Source: an uncultured Paraglaciecola sp. (GTDB lineage Bacteria > Pseudomonadota > Gammaproteobacteria > Enterobacterales > Alteromonadaceae). From it: a stretch of DNA of 7,784 bases. The stretch spans positions 1-7,784 of the forward strand of contig CAJQKX010000440.1 in the NCBI GenBank assembly GCA_905479025.1, in the 5' to 3' direction. The notes under the pieces are model-generated. The model was not told the DNA's origin, ran no database searches, and saw only the letters and a list, made by a program, of their open reading frames with translations. This document shows, piece by piece, positions 1 through 4,771 of the stretch (its first letter is position 1; each line of letters opens with the position of its first letter). The position numbers and the translations under genes were made by a program.

Positions 1-17
1 ATTGTAGTTTGGGGAAT

Positions 18-21
18 GAGG
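18..21 (+). promoter_or_regulatory. Ribosome binding site that decides the CBS protein start
   Basis: GAGG sits six bases before the ATG at 28, which is ideal spacing. The in-frame ATG at 16 overlaps this motif, and its only purine-rich stretch (GGGG at 11-14) is one base away, too close to serve it. The start at 28 is therefore preferred. Confidence 0.55.
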
Positions 22-27
22 CAACAC

Positions 28-459
28 ATGTTAGTTGAGCGGATCATGAGTAAACCGGTGGTATCTGTTACATTGGATGACACTTTGCGCACGGTTAAAC
101 AAATTTTTGTAAATGCTAAGTTTCACCATTTACTCGTAGTAGAAAATGGGAAGTTGTATGGTGTGATTTCAGATCGTGATTTGCTCAAGTCAATTAGTCC
201 TTTTATTGATACAATTCAAGCAACTGCACATGATCAGTTTACTTTGGATATAAAGGTTCACCAAATCATGAACCGAAAGCCTATTACCTTGAAGCACTCA
301 GCTGATGTGTATGAGGCAATTAGTCTATTCAATAAACACAATATTTCCTGCATTCCAGTCGTAAATGAAAAAGGTGCCCCAATTGGCATTATTAGTTGGC
401 GCGATATCCTTAGGACAATTGAAACCAACCACAACAAAAAACTCAGTCAAGCCAAATAA
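28..459 (+). CDS. Tandem CBS-domain protein
   Basis: This 143-residue protein consists almost entirely of two CBS domains, roughly residues 3-57 and 77-132. Each ends in the typical motif: GVISDRDLL at 45-53 and GIISWRDIL at 120-128. Such CBS pairs (Bateman modules) usually bind adenine nucleotides and act as energy or nucleotide sensors. No catalytic, membrane or DNA-binding domain is attached, so its partner cannot be read from the sequence. There is no signal peptide, so it should be cytoplasmic. The chosen ATG is supported by GAGG six bases upstream; an in-frame ATG at 16 would add four residues (MRQH). The short C-terminal tail is basic and polar (HNKKLSQAK). It lies 84 bp before pldB on the same strand and could share its transcript, but nothing shows a functional link. 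The family call is secure; the biological role is unknown. Confidence 0.9.
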   Translation: MLVERIMSKPVVSVTLDDTLRTVKQIFVNAKFHHLLVVENGKLYGVISDRDLLKSISPFIDTIQATAHDQFTLDIKVHQIMNRKPITLKHSADVYEAISLFNKHNISCIPVVNEKGAPIGIISWRDILRTIETNHNKKLSQAK

Positions 460-543
460 GCCAACTTTAGTCATTGCTTTATAAATAATGAGTACTAGTT
501 TGCGGCACGTATTTCATATCGAATTTCAAGGTAGGTTTCTTAT

Positions 544-1515
544 ATGTCTCACTTTACCCTTTGCTCTGAAGATAACTTAGCATCAAAGTATGTCACCGCT
601 ATTCAACCTTTTTGGCAAGAGACGGTTCAACACGGAAACTTTGATGGGGTTGAGGAACCGGGGGAAATGGAAAAAGTAGCTATTGCATACGCTTACGCAC
701 TGCATCCTCAGGCACTTGGAGCTGTGGTGATTTCATCAGGGCGTATCGAAAGTTTAATTAAGTATAAGGAGGTAGTGTACGACTTCTATCAAAATGGATA
801 TTCGGTATTTATTCATGACCATAGAGGGCAGGGTCTGTCAGGGCGTATGTTAGACAATTCACAAATAGGCTATGTGGGAAACTTTTCTGAATATGTGGCT
901 GATTTCAAAAAATTTATTGATGAAGTGGTCACTGAAAAAACACCACATAAACCTAAGTTGTTGTGTCATTCAATGGGCGGGACCATCGGCGCTTTGACCG
1001 TTTTACGTTATCCGGAATTATTTGAAAAGGTAGCGCTTTGTGCACCTATGTTTGGCATTCGTCCACCTTTACCTGATTGGTTAGCTAATTTACTGCTGAA
1101 TTTACACGCCAGTATCAATAAAAAGAACACCTATTTTTTTGGACAAAAAAATTATGACAATCAGCCTTTTGTATCCAATGAATTAACGCACAGTGAAATC
1201 AGGTATCAACTTTTTCGTCAAGAATATCAAGCCGCACCTCAATTACAGTTAGGTGGAGTCAGCGGGCATTGGCTAAAAATGGCAGCTCAAGCAATGAACG
1301 AAGTAGAGCAATATGTGCATCGTTTTCCCATTCCCGCTTTAGTCATTCAAGCTGGAGCTGATCAAGTCGTAGATAATAAAAGGCAAAGCAGGGTAGTGGC
1401 AAAAATGGCAAATTCTAAGCTGATGGTAATTGAAGGAGCTAAGCATGAATTGTTAGAAGAGCAGGATAAATTTAGAATAATTTGTTTAACTGCAATTTTA
1501 AACTTTTTTAGATGA
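544..1515 (+). CDS. pldB: Lysophospholipase L2-like alpha/beta hydrolase
   Basis: This 323-residue alpha/beta hydrolase resembles E. coli PldB (about 340 residues), which removes the remaining acyl chain from lysophospholipids at the inner membrane. Shared blocks include SGRIES (65-70), HDHRGQGLSGR (91-101), HSMGG (142-146), APMFGI (167-172), a conserved GG..GHW (237-243) and VVDN (275-278). The nucleophile is Ser143 in CHSMGG and the catalytic His is His301 in GAKHE. The acid is Asp273 or Asp277: from memory, E. coli PldB has a Glu at the first position and keeps the second. No signal peptide or transmembrane segment is seen, so association with the membrane would be peripheral. The ATG is preceded by TAGG at 532-535 with eight bases of spacing. 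A 15-bp tandem duplication runs across the stop codon. The family is sure; the exact substrate (lysophospholipid or monoacylglycerol) is inferred. Confidence 0.85.
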   Translation: MSHFTLCSEDNLASKYVTAIQPFWQETVQHGNFDGVEEPGEMEKVAIAYAYALHPQALGAVVISSGRIESLIKYKEVVYDFYQNGYSVFIHDHRGQGLSGRMLDNSQIGYVGNFSEYVADFKKFIDEVVTEKTPHKPKLLCHSMGGTIGALTVLRYPELFEKVALCAPMFGIRPPLPDWLANLLLNLHASINKKNTYFFGQKNYDNQPFVSNELTHSEIRYQLFRQEYQAAPQLQLGGVSGHWLKMAAQAMNEVEQYVHRFPIPALVIQAGADQVVDNKRQSRVVAKMANSKLMVIEGAKHELLEEQDKFRIICLTAILNFFR

Positions 1516-1540
1516 TAGCTCTCAAGATGATAGCTATCAA
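1511..1540 (+). repeat. Two-copy 15-bp tandem repeat across the pldB stop
   Basis: GATGATAGCTCTCAA at 1511-1525 is followed directly by GATGATAGCTATCAA at 1526-1540, differing at one base. The first copy contains the pldB stop TGA (1513-1515). The second contains a perfect 12-bp palindrome, TGATAGCTATCA (1528-1539). It looks like a recent short duplication by replication slippage; a regulatory role is possible but unsupported. Confidence 0.8.
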
Positions 1541-1579
1541 AATAAGCGCAAAAGATAAAGACCCACTAAGTGTTAAACC

Positions 1580-1597
1580 ATCTAGCTAGATTTTGTT
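1580..1597 (+). terminator. Possible weak terminator: short palindrome then T-rich run
   Basis: A perfect 12-bp palindrome ATCTAGCTAGAT (1580-1591) runs into TTTTGTT (1591-1597), 65 bp after the pldB stop and 43 bp before trmL. The stem is short, AT-rich and has almost no loop, so it would be a poor intrinsic terminator. It could equally be an operator for trmL or chance. No convincing trmL promoter or Shine-Dalgarno was found in this gap. Confidence 0.25.
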
Positions 1598-1633
1598 AAT
1601 ATACCAACACTATAGATAACTGAAATTATAACC

Positions 1634-2098
1634 ATGCTCGATATTGTTTTATACCAACCTGAAATACCTCCTAATACTGGTAACATTATCCGCCTATGTG
1701 CGAATACTGGTTTTGCATTACATTTAATTGAACCTCTAGGCTTTGATTGGGATGACAAAAAAGTGCGTAGGGCGGGGTTGGATTATCACGAGTTTGCTAA
1801 CGTACAACGTTATCCAAATATTGACACTTATATTCAAGTTCGACAGCCTAAAAGAATTTTTGCATGCACAACCAAAGGCAAGGCGTTCTTTGCCAAAGCT
1901 AAGTATCAAGCAGGGGATGCATTGTTGTTTGGGCCCGAAACCCGAGGCCTACCCGATGAGATTATTGAATCTCTGCCACCCGAGCAGCGAGTACGTATTC
2001 CTATGCTGGCACAAAGTCGTAGCATGAACTTATCGAATGCAGTGTCAGTGTTTGTGTATGAAGCTTGGCGGCAATTAGAATTTGATGGCGCGGTGTAA
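1634..2098 (+). CDS. trmL: tRNA (cytidine/uridine(34)-2'-O)-methyltransferase TrmL
   Basis: TrmL (YibK) is a SAM-dependent SPOUT methyltransferase that 2'-O-methylates the wobble base of the two tRNA-Leu isoacceptors with CAA and UAA-type anticodons, stabilising decoding. The 154 residues match the family length (E. coli about 157) and consist of the minimal trefoil-knot domain. Signature blocks are [18 protein letters not shown] at 9-26 (with Asn14 and Arg20), [10 protein letters not shown] at 45-54, [11 protein letters not shown] at 97-107, and IPM with [18 protein letters not shown] between 122 and 145. The last two blocks form the knotted SAM-binding site and the dimer interface. The ATG has no clear Shine-Dalgarno, but the protein begins exactly where the family's first beta strand does ([10 protein letters not shown]). 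It is the last gene of the plus-strand group and ends 39 bp from the stop of the convergent fre. An internal overlapping frame at 1743-2027 is a shadow. Confidence 0.97.
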   Translation: MLDIVLYQPEIPPNTGNIIRLCANTGFALHLIEPLGFDWDDKKVRRAGLDYHEFANVQRYPNIDTYIQVRQPKRIFACTTKGKAFFAKAKYQAGDALLFGPETRGLPDEIIESLPPEQRVRIPMLAQSRSMNLSNAVSVFVYEAWRQLEFDGAV

Positions 2099-2108
2099 AA
2101 GATAATCA

Positions 2109-2129
2109 GGAGCTTTCTTTTGAAGCTCC
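2109..2129. terminator. Hairpin between convergent trmL and fre, likely bidirectional terminator
   Basis: Arms GGAGCTT (2109-2115) and AAGCTCC (2123-2129) form a perfect 7-bp stem around a 7-base loop. It lies 10 bp after the trmL stop and 8 bp beyond the fre stop on the other strand. The U-tracts are weak on both sides (CTTATTCC after it on plus; TGATTATCTTTT on minus). Position between two convergent stops makes termination the best reading. Confidence 0.6.
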
Positions 2130-2137
2130 CTTATTCC

Positions 2138-2836
2138 TTAAATAAATGCGAATGCATCGCCAAACAAAGACGTTATCGGTAATCCTTGTTTAACGAAATC
2201 ATCACGTACCACTTTTGCCATCTCAAAACGTCCAGCCACGTAAACTTGATAAGTGCTCATGTCTTGAATGTCCTCAAGCACAGCTTGATGTACCCACCCT
2301 GTTTTGCCTGCCCAATCCTTTTCTGGAAGCTCTACCACTGGGATGAAGGTAAAAAAAGGATGTTTTTTGGCAAGAGAGCAAAGTTCGTTAAAGGCATACA
2401 TGTCATTAATCGTACGTGTTCCCCAATACAAAATTACCGGGGCTATTAACGGTTTGTGTAGAAGTTGCTGCAATATAGATAAGGTATACGAAAATCCAGT
2501 ACCGCCAGCCAACAAAATAGTAGATTGTGCAGTGGGTTGATTAAGATAGGCTTCCCCTAATCCCCCCTCAACTTTTATCTGTGAATCTTTCATCATTCTT
2601 TCTAAAACTTGCCCAGCATAATGATTGCCTGGTTCAGCTCCAATATGTAATTCAATAGTACCATCTGCACGAGGCGCGTTAGCTATAGAGAAGGGGCGCT
2701 TGTCATTTTCGCCCATTACTACTTGCAAATATTGACCAGCAATAAAACTCAGGGGAGAGCCAGGAATTAGTACAACACGTTTAATTGAGTCTGTAAGGGA
2801 TTCAATTTTTTTTACCTTACATTGGGTTATTTGCAT
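2138..2836 (-). CDS. fre: NAD(P)H:flavin oxidoreductase (FMN reductase) Fre
   Basis: Fre reduces free riboflavin, FMN or FAD with NAD(P)H. The released reduced flavin supports ferric-siderophore reduction, ribonucleotide reductase and methionine synthase activation, and it is related to LuxG. The protein has 232 residues against 233 in E. coli Fre. The N-terminal ferredoxin-reductase-like flavin domain carries RPFSIANAP at 47-55, where Ser50 corresponds to the flavin-contacting serine. The C-terminal nucleotide-binding domain begins with LLAGGTGFSYTLSIL at 108-122, followed by YWGTR at 137-141, and the chain ends in the characteristic GDAFAFI (226-232). There is no iron-sulfur domain, so it is the simple flavin reductase rather than a multi-component oxygenase reductase. 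The ATG has AGAAGA a few bases upstream on the minus strand. It is a single-gene unit, convergent with trmL and divergent from the 78-aa gene at 3084. Confidence 0.96.
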   Translation of the reverse strand: MQITQCKVKKIESLTDSIKRVVLIPGSPLSFIAGQYLQVVMGENDKRPFSIANAPRADGTIELHIGAEPGNHYAGQVLERMMKDSQIKVEGGLGEAYLNQPTAQSTILLAGGTGFSYTLSILQQLLHKPLIAPVILYWGTRTINDMYAFNELCSLAKKHPFFTFIPVVELPEKDWAGKTGWVHQAVLEDIQDMSTYQVYVAGRFEMAKVVRDDFVKQGLPITSLFGDAFAFI

Positions 2837-2854
2837 GGATATCTTCTGGTTAGA

Positions 2855-2883
2855 TTAATAGGACTTGAATATGATTATTTGAA
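2855..2883 (-). promoter_or_regulatory. Candidate fre promoter
   Basis: On the minus strand, TTCAAA (2883-2878) and TATTAA (2860-2855) are 17 bp apart, each matching 4 of 6 sigma-70 consensus bases. The predicted transcript would have a leader of only about 12 bases, still including the AGAAGA ribosome site. A 13-bp palindrome TTATTTGAAATAA (2875-2887) overlaps the -35. The matches are modest and the region is AT-rich. Confidence 0.3.
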
Positions 2884-2921
2884 ATAACCTTTGATATTCA
2901 TCTGTTTGAGCTTTAGGCTCA
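2867..2921. repeat. Cluster of small palindromes in the fre / 78-aa gene divergent region
   Basis: Three nested or adjacent inverted repeats occur here: GAATAT (2867-2872) with ATATTC (2894-2899); the perfect TTATTT-G-AAATAA (2875-2887); and TGAGC-TTTAG-GCTCA (2907-2921). They could be operator sites for divergent promoters. Low complexity makes chance formation of the AT-rich ones plausible; the third, GC-containing one is more notable. Confidence 0.4.
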
Positions 2922-3045
2922 GTAGAGGATTATAAACATATGACTGATTTTATACGAGTCGTAATTAACTGAAAATACTAGGTTTTGGTGGAAGTTCTAT
3001 AATTGAATGCTTTGTTCCGCTTAAACCTAATATAAGCCCGCTCTG

Positions 3046-3077
3046 TGCACGGGAATTAAGTGCATAATTTATGAGGA
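3046..3077 (+). promoter_or_regulatory. Leader of the 78-aa gene: small stem before a good ribosome binding site
   Basis: A GAGGA motif (3073-3077) lies six bases before the ATG at 3084 and firmly supports that start. Just upstream, TGCAC (3046-3050) can pair with GTGCA (3060-3064). A -10-like TATAAG lies at 3031-3036, but no good -35 is at the right distance, so the promoter itself is not assigned. Confidence 0.45.
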
Positions 3078-3083
3078 ATAAAC

Positions 3084-3320
3084 ATGACATTTTCGTCTGA
3101 TATGGTTGCAGAACTTAACTTATTATTGAAATTTCCTAACAAAAGTTTGATGCAAGGTTTGAAAATTCACAATGACGCAGAACCAATGGTGATTGATGCT
3201 GCGAAGAGATTATTTGAAAAAGGTATCGTAACGTTACCTGATGGGGGATATTTAACCGACTTAGGCCATGATTTGTTTGAGCATGCCTTGGTTATAAAAA
3301 TGGCGTTAACACATAAATAG
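3084..3320 (+). CDS. Small conserved protein, TIGR02647-like, function unknown
   Basis: This 78-residue soluble protein matches, from memory, the pattern of the TIGR02647 family of Pseudomonas, Vibrio and related gammaproteobacteria. Family-like features are the N-terminal S-x-x-M-V-A-E-L-N-L-L block (5-14), K-I-H-x-x-A-E-P (27-34), A-A-x-R-L-F-E-K-G-I-V-T (39-50) and D-G-G-Y-L-T-D-L-G (53-61). It appears mostly helical, with a turn and possible beta hairpin at 48-58. That pattern is compatible with a winged-helix-like fold, but this is only inference. There is no signal peptide, membrane segment or cysteine. The start is well supported by GAGGA six bases upstream. It lies upstream of motX on the same strand, separated by a hairpin and a separate promoter, so co-transcription is not required. 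The family has no established function that I know of. Confidence 0.85.
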   Translation: MTFSSDMVAELNLLLKFPNKSLMQGLKIHNDAEPMVIDAAKRLFEKGIVTLPDGGYLTDLGHDLFEHALVIKMALTHK

Positions 3321-3362
3321 AAAGTGGCCAAACAGTTGGTAACATAATAATTGGTCTTGCAC

Positions 3363-3391
3363 ATGGTTAGGGTTTAATGACCCTCAACCAT
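3363..3391 (+). terminator. Hairpin after the 78-aa gene, probable terminator
   Basis: ATGGTTAGGGT (3363-3373) pairs with ACCCT (3380-3384) and AACCAT (3386-3391), with a single bulged C at 3385 and a 6-base loop. That gives 11 base pairs, the strongest stem in the window. The following TTTATAAAAA is a poor U-tract. It sits 42 bp after the stop at 3320 and directly before the motX promoter, so it plausibly isolates motX from upstream transcription. Confidence 0.6.
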
Positions 3392-3394
3392 TTA

Positions 3395-3418
3395 TAAAAA
3401 CCATTTTATTGCCGATAT
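3395..3418 (+). promoter_or_regulatory. Candidate sigma-28 (FliA) promoter of motX
   Basis: GCCGATAT (3411-3418) matches seven of eight bases of the flagellar sigma-28 -10 consensus GCCGATAA. A TAAA (3395-3398) lies upstream, but with 12 rather than the usual 15 or so bases between. The -10 ends 20 bp before the motX ATG. FliA control of motX is known in polar-flagellated Vibrio, so context supports the call; the short spacing is the weak point. Confidence 0.6.
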
Positions 3419-3438
3419 AGAGAAATAGTAAAATTCAG

Positions 3439-4077
3439 ATGATTTTTATGCGCTTATTCAAATCTTTATCATTAGTCTGTTGTGTCTTATTATTTGTTGC
3501 TTCTACCAAAGCAGATGATGAAATTAAAGCTGTCCAGCTTTATTCACAGGATGAGTTACTGGACCTAATTAATAAAAATGAACATTTGAGCCGTGTGGTG
3601 TCAGATAATTGTCAGTTGGTGCAGGATATTCAGGCACGGGCGGAAGTACTCAAAATTCCTAGTTATCAGTTTTTGTGGGGCGACATGCTCGCTTGGGGAG
3701 TCTGCGTTGACGCAGAGCCCGATCGGGGCATAAATTTTATGCATCAAGCTGCTGAGCAAGGTCTCCCGTCTGGATTGGAGCAATTAGGTCGTTATTATTC
3801 TCAAGGTAAACTGGTCCAACAGGATAAAGAAAGAGCAGTCGTTTTTTTACGTGAGGCCTCTGTTCTTGGACACTTAAGGGCACAGATTCAATTGGCAGAA
3901 TTATTTATTGAGGGGTATGGCAGTCCCTATGATTATGAAGACGCTTATCACTGGTTGTACAATGCAATTACCGCAGATAAACCCACTCACCGTAAAATTG
4001 CAAGCTGTATGCAAGGCTTAGAAAAACTGATGCACCCCAAAGCAATACGTAAGGCTAAAAGGCCCCTTAACTCTTAA
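3439..4077 (+). CDS. motX: Sodium-driven flagellar motor protein MotX
   Basis: MotX is a periplasmic protein needed for torque in sodium-driven polar flagella. With MotY it forms the T ring around the basal body and helps place PomA/PomB stators. The 212 residues match the usual length of about 211. A Sec signal peptide (basic MRLFK, hydrophobic core to about 21, probable cleavage after ASTKA at 25) is followed by the family block LYSQDELLDLIN (34-45). The rest is Sel1-like repeats at roughly 76-109, 110-146 and 147-183. Cys58 (DNCQL) and Cys89 (WGVCV) are the pair expected to form a disulfide. GLEQLGRYYSQGKLVQQDKE and the YGSP-DYEDAY-WLYN region are typical of Vibrio MotX. Two starts are possible, ATG 3439 or ATG 3448; the second gives a more standard signal peptide, and neither has a good Shine-Dalgarno. 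PomA, PomB and MotY are not in this window. A weak stem follows the stop. Confidence 0.95.
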   Translation: MIFMRLFKSLSLVCCVLLFVASTKADDEIKAVQLYSQDELLDLINKNEHLSRVVSDNCQLVQDIQARAEVLKIPSYQFLWGDMLAWGVCVDAEPDRGINFMHQAAEQGLPSGLEQLGRYYSQGKLVQQDKERAVVFLREASVLGHLRAQIQLAELFIEGYGSPYDYEDAYHWLYNAITADKPTHRKIASCMQGLEKLMHPKAIRKAKRPLNS

Positions 4078-4279
4078 TTACAATCGGCTGCGGCTTCTGA
4101 TTGTGAATAAAACACTGTGGAACCACTCGGACGCGATAAGAAAATAAGGTGTTTTCTGAAAAGAACATGTTGTTACCTTGAAACCATACTAATTCAAGCT
4201 TTCAATACTTATCGGAGGGAATGGTATACGACTCAACTTTATAGCCTTGTTTTAAGGCGTGTTCATTATATAGTTCACA

Positions 4280-4325
4280 ACGTCTCTCATTATGGTAAAT
4301 GTGTCGCCACATTATGAGACGTCTC
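4280..4325. repeat. Bulged long inverted repeat plus 10-bp palindrome
   Basis: The outer arms ACGTCTC (4280-4286) and GAGACGT (4316-4322) pair perfectly, then CAT (4288-4290) pairs with ATG (4314-4316) if register shifts slightly. The core AATGTG (4298-4303) pairs with CACATT (4308-4313) around a TCGC loop. About seven bases bulge on the left arm. The right outer arm is also half of the perfect palindrome GAGACGTCTC (4316-4325), so ACGTCTC occurs twice in direct orientation 39 bp apart. Confidence 0.7.
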
Positions 4326-4685
4326 CGTCATCGCCCCTAGATTGCCAAAACATTCGTTAAATCTCGTTTCGCCTAAAATACTCACACACTTAAGGCAGTT
4401 TTACCCAAAAAAGCATGGAGGTGAGTTTAATCGATTTCTTCACGATTTTGGGCGTTATAGTATTTTGCATTTAAAGTGCTTAGGTATGCTGTATTGTATG
4501 TGTTTTCGCTTCACAAATCTTTACTCCGTGCACAACACACTTCACTAGGGTTGAGGCGCAGTGCGCGATTTCATGAATAAAAACCTTGAATTGTTTGCTG
4601 AAGTTAGAGCGGACAAAAGATGGAAATAGTCATGGGTCAAAGGTGCAGTGAATGAATGGGCTATGAGTGAATTAGTTTTACTAAT

Positions 4686-4758
4686 ACAGTTTCTGTTAAA
4701 AAATCTTATTTGGGCTGCTCATTTAGTTATACTGCATGATTATATTTATTAGTTAGGA
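4686..4758 (+). promoter_or_regulatory. Candidate rnr promoter, upstream repeat and ribosome binding site
   Basis: TATACT (4728-4733) matches five of six -10 bases, but no good -35 lies 16-18 bp upstream (CTTATT at 4705-4710). A start of transcription near 4740 would give a leader of about 32 bases. ACAG-TTT-CTGT (4686-4696) upstream could be an operator. The ribosome site AGGA (4755-4758) is 13 bases from the ATG, longer than usual, and lies in the small palindrome AGGAATTTCCT (4755-4765). Confidence 0.4.
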
Positions 4759-4771
4759 ATTTCCTCGCCCT

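Larger units (their letters stand above)
4078..4771. other. 694-bp region without a convincing gene between motX and rnr
   Basis: No reading frame here has a plausible start, ribosome site and protein-like composition. No tRNA-like TTCGA arm or IS-like terminal repeat was seen. It does hold several inverted repeats: a wobble-containing stem CAATCGG/CTGATTG (4081-4103) right after motX; GCCTT-GTTTT-AAGGC (4244-4258); a larger structure at 4280-4325; a GC palindrome GCGCA-G-TGCGC (4556-4566); and ACAG-TTT-CTGT (4686-4696) close to rnr. One frame stays open from 4117 to 4548 apart from a single TGA (4315-4317). A 19-codon hydrophobic frame lies at 4415-4474. The region could hide a small RNA, a decayed gene or only promoters. 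Confidence 0.7.

Noticed and set aside
16..27. Upstream in-frame ATG at 16 as start of the CBS protein
   Set aside because: Its only candidate ribosome site is one base away, while the ATG at 28 has GAGG at ideal spacing and fits the usual start of the first CBS domain.
1743..2027. 94-codon plus-strand frame inside trmL
   Set aside because: It overlaps an unmistakable trmL in another frame and has no domain features.
2186..2540. Plus-strand frames opposite fre
   Set aside because: They are antisense to conserved Fre sequence and have no supported start.
2867..2887. Fur box near the fre start
   Set aside because: Only about half of the 19-bp consensus matches in an AT-rich stretch, and the inverted symmetry differs from a Fur site.
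3167..3364. 65-codon minus-strand frame over the 78-aa gene
   Set aside because: It is antisense to a gene with a strong ribosome site and family match, and its translation has no motif.
4102..4117. CRP-like TGTGA half-site after motX
   Set aside because: No TCACA partner lies at the required six-base spacing.
4078..4771. tRNA gene or insertion-sequence remnant in the motX-rnr gap
   Set aside because: No T-arm-like sequence, acceptor pairing, terminal inverted repeats with target duplications, or transposase-like motifs could be seen.
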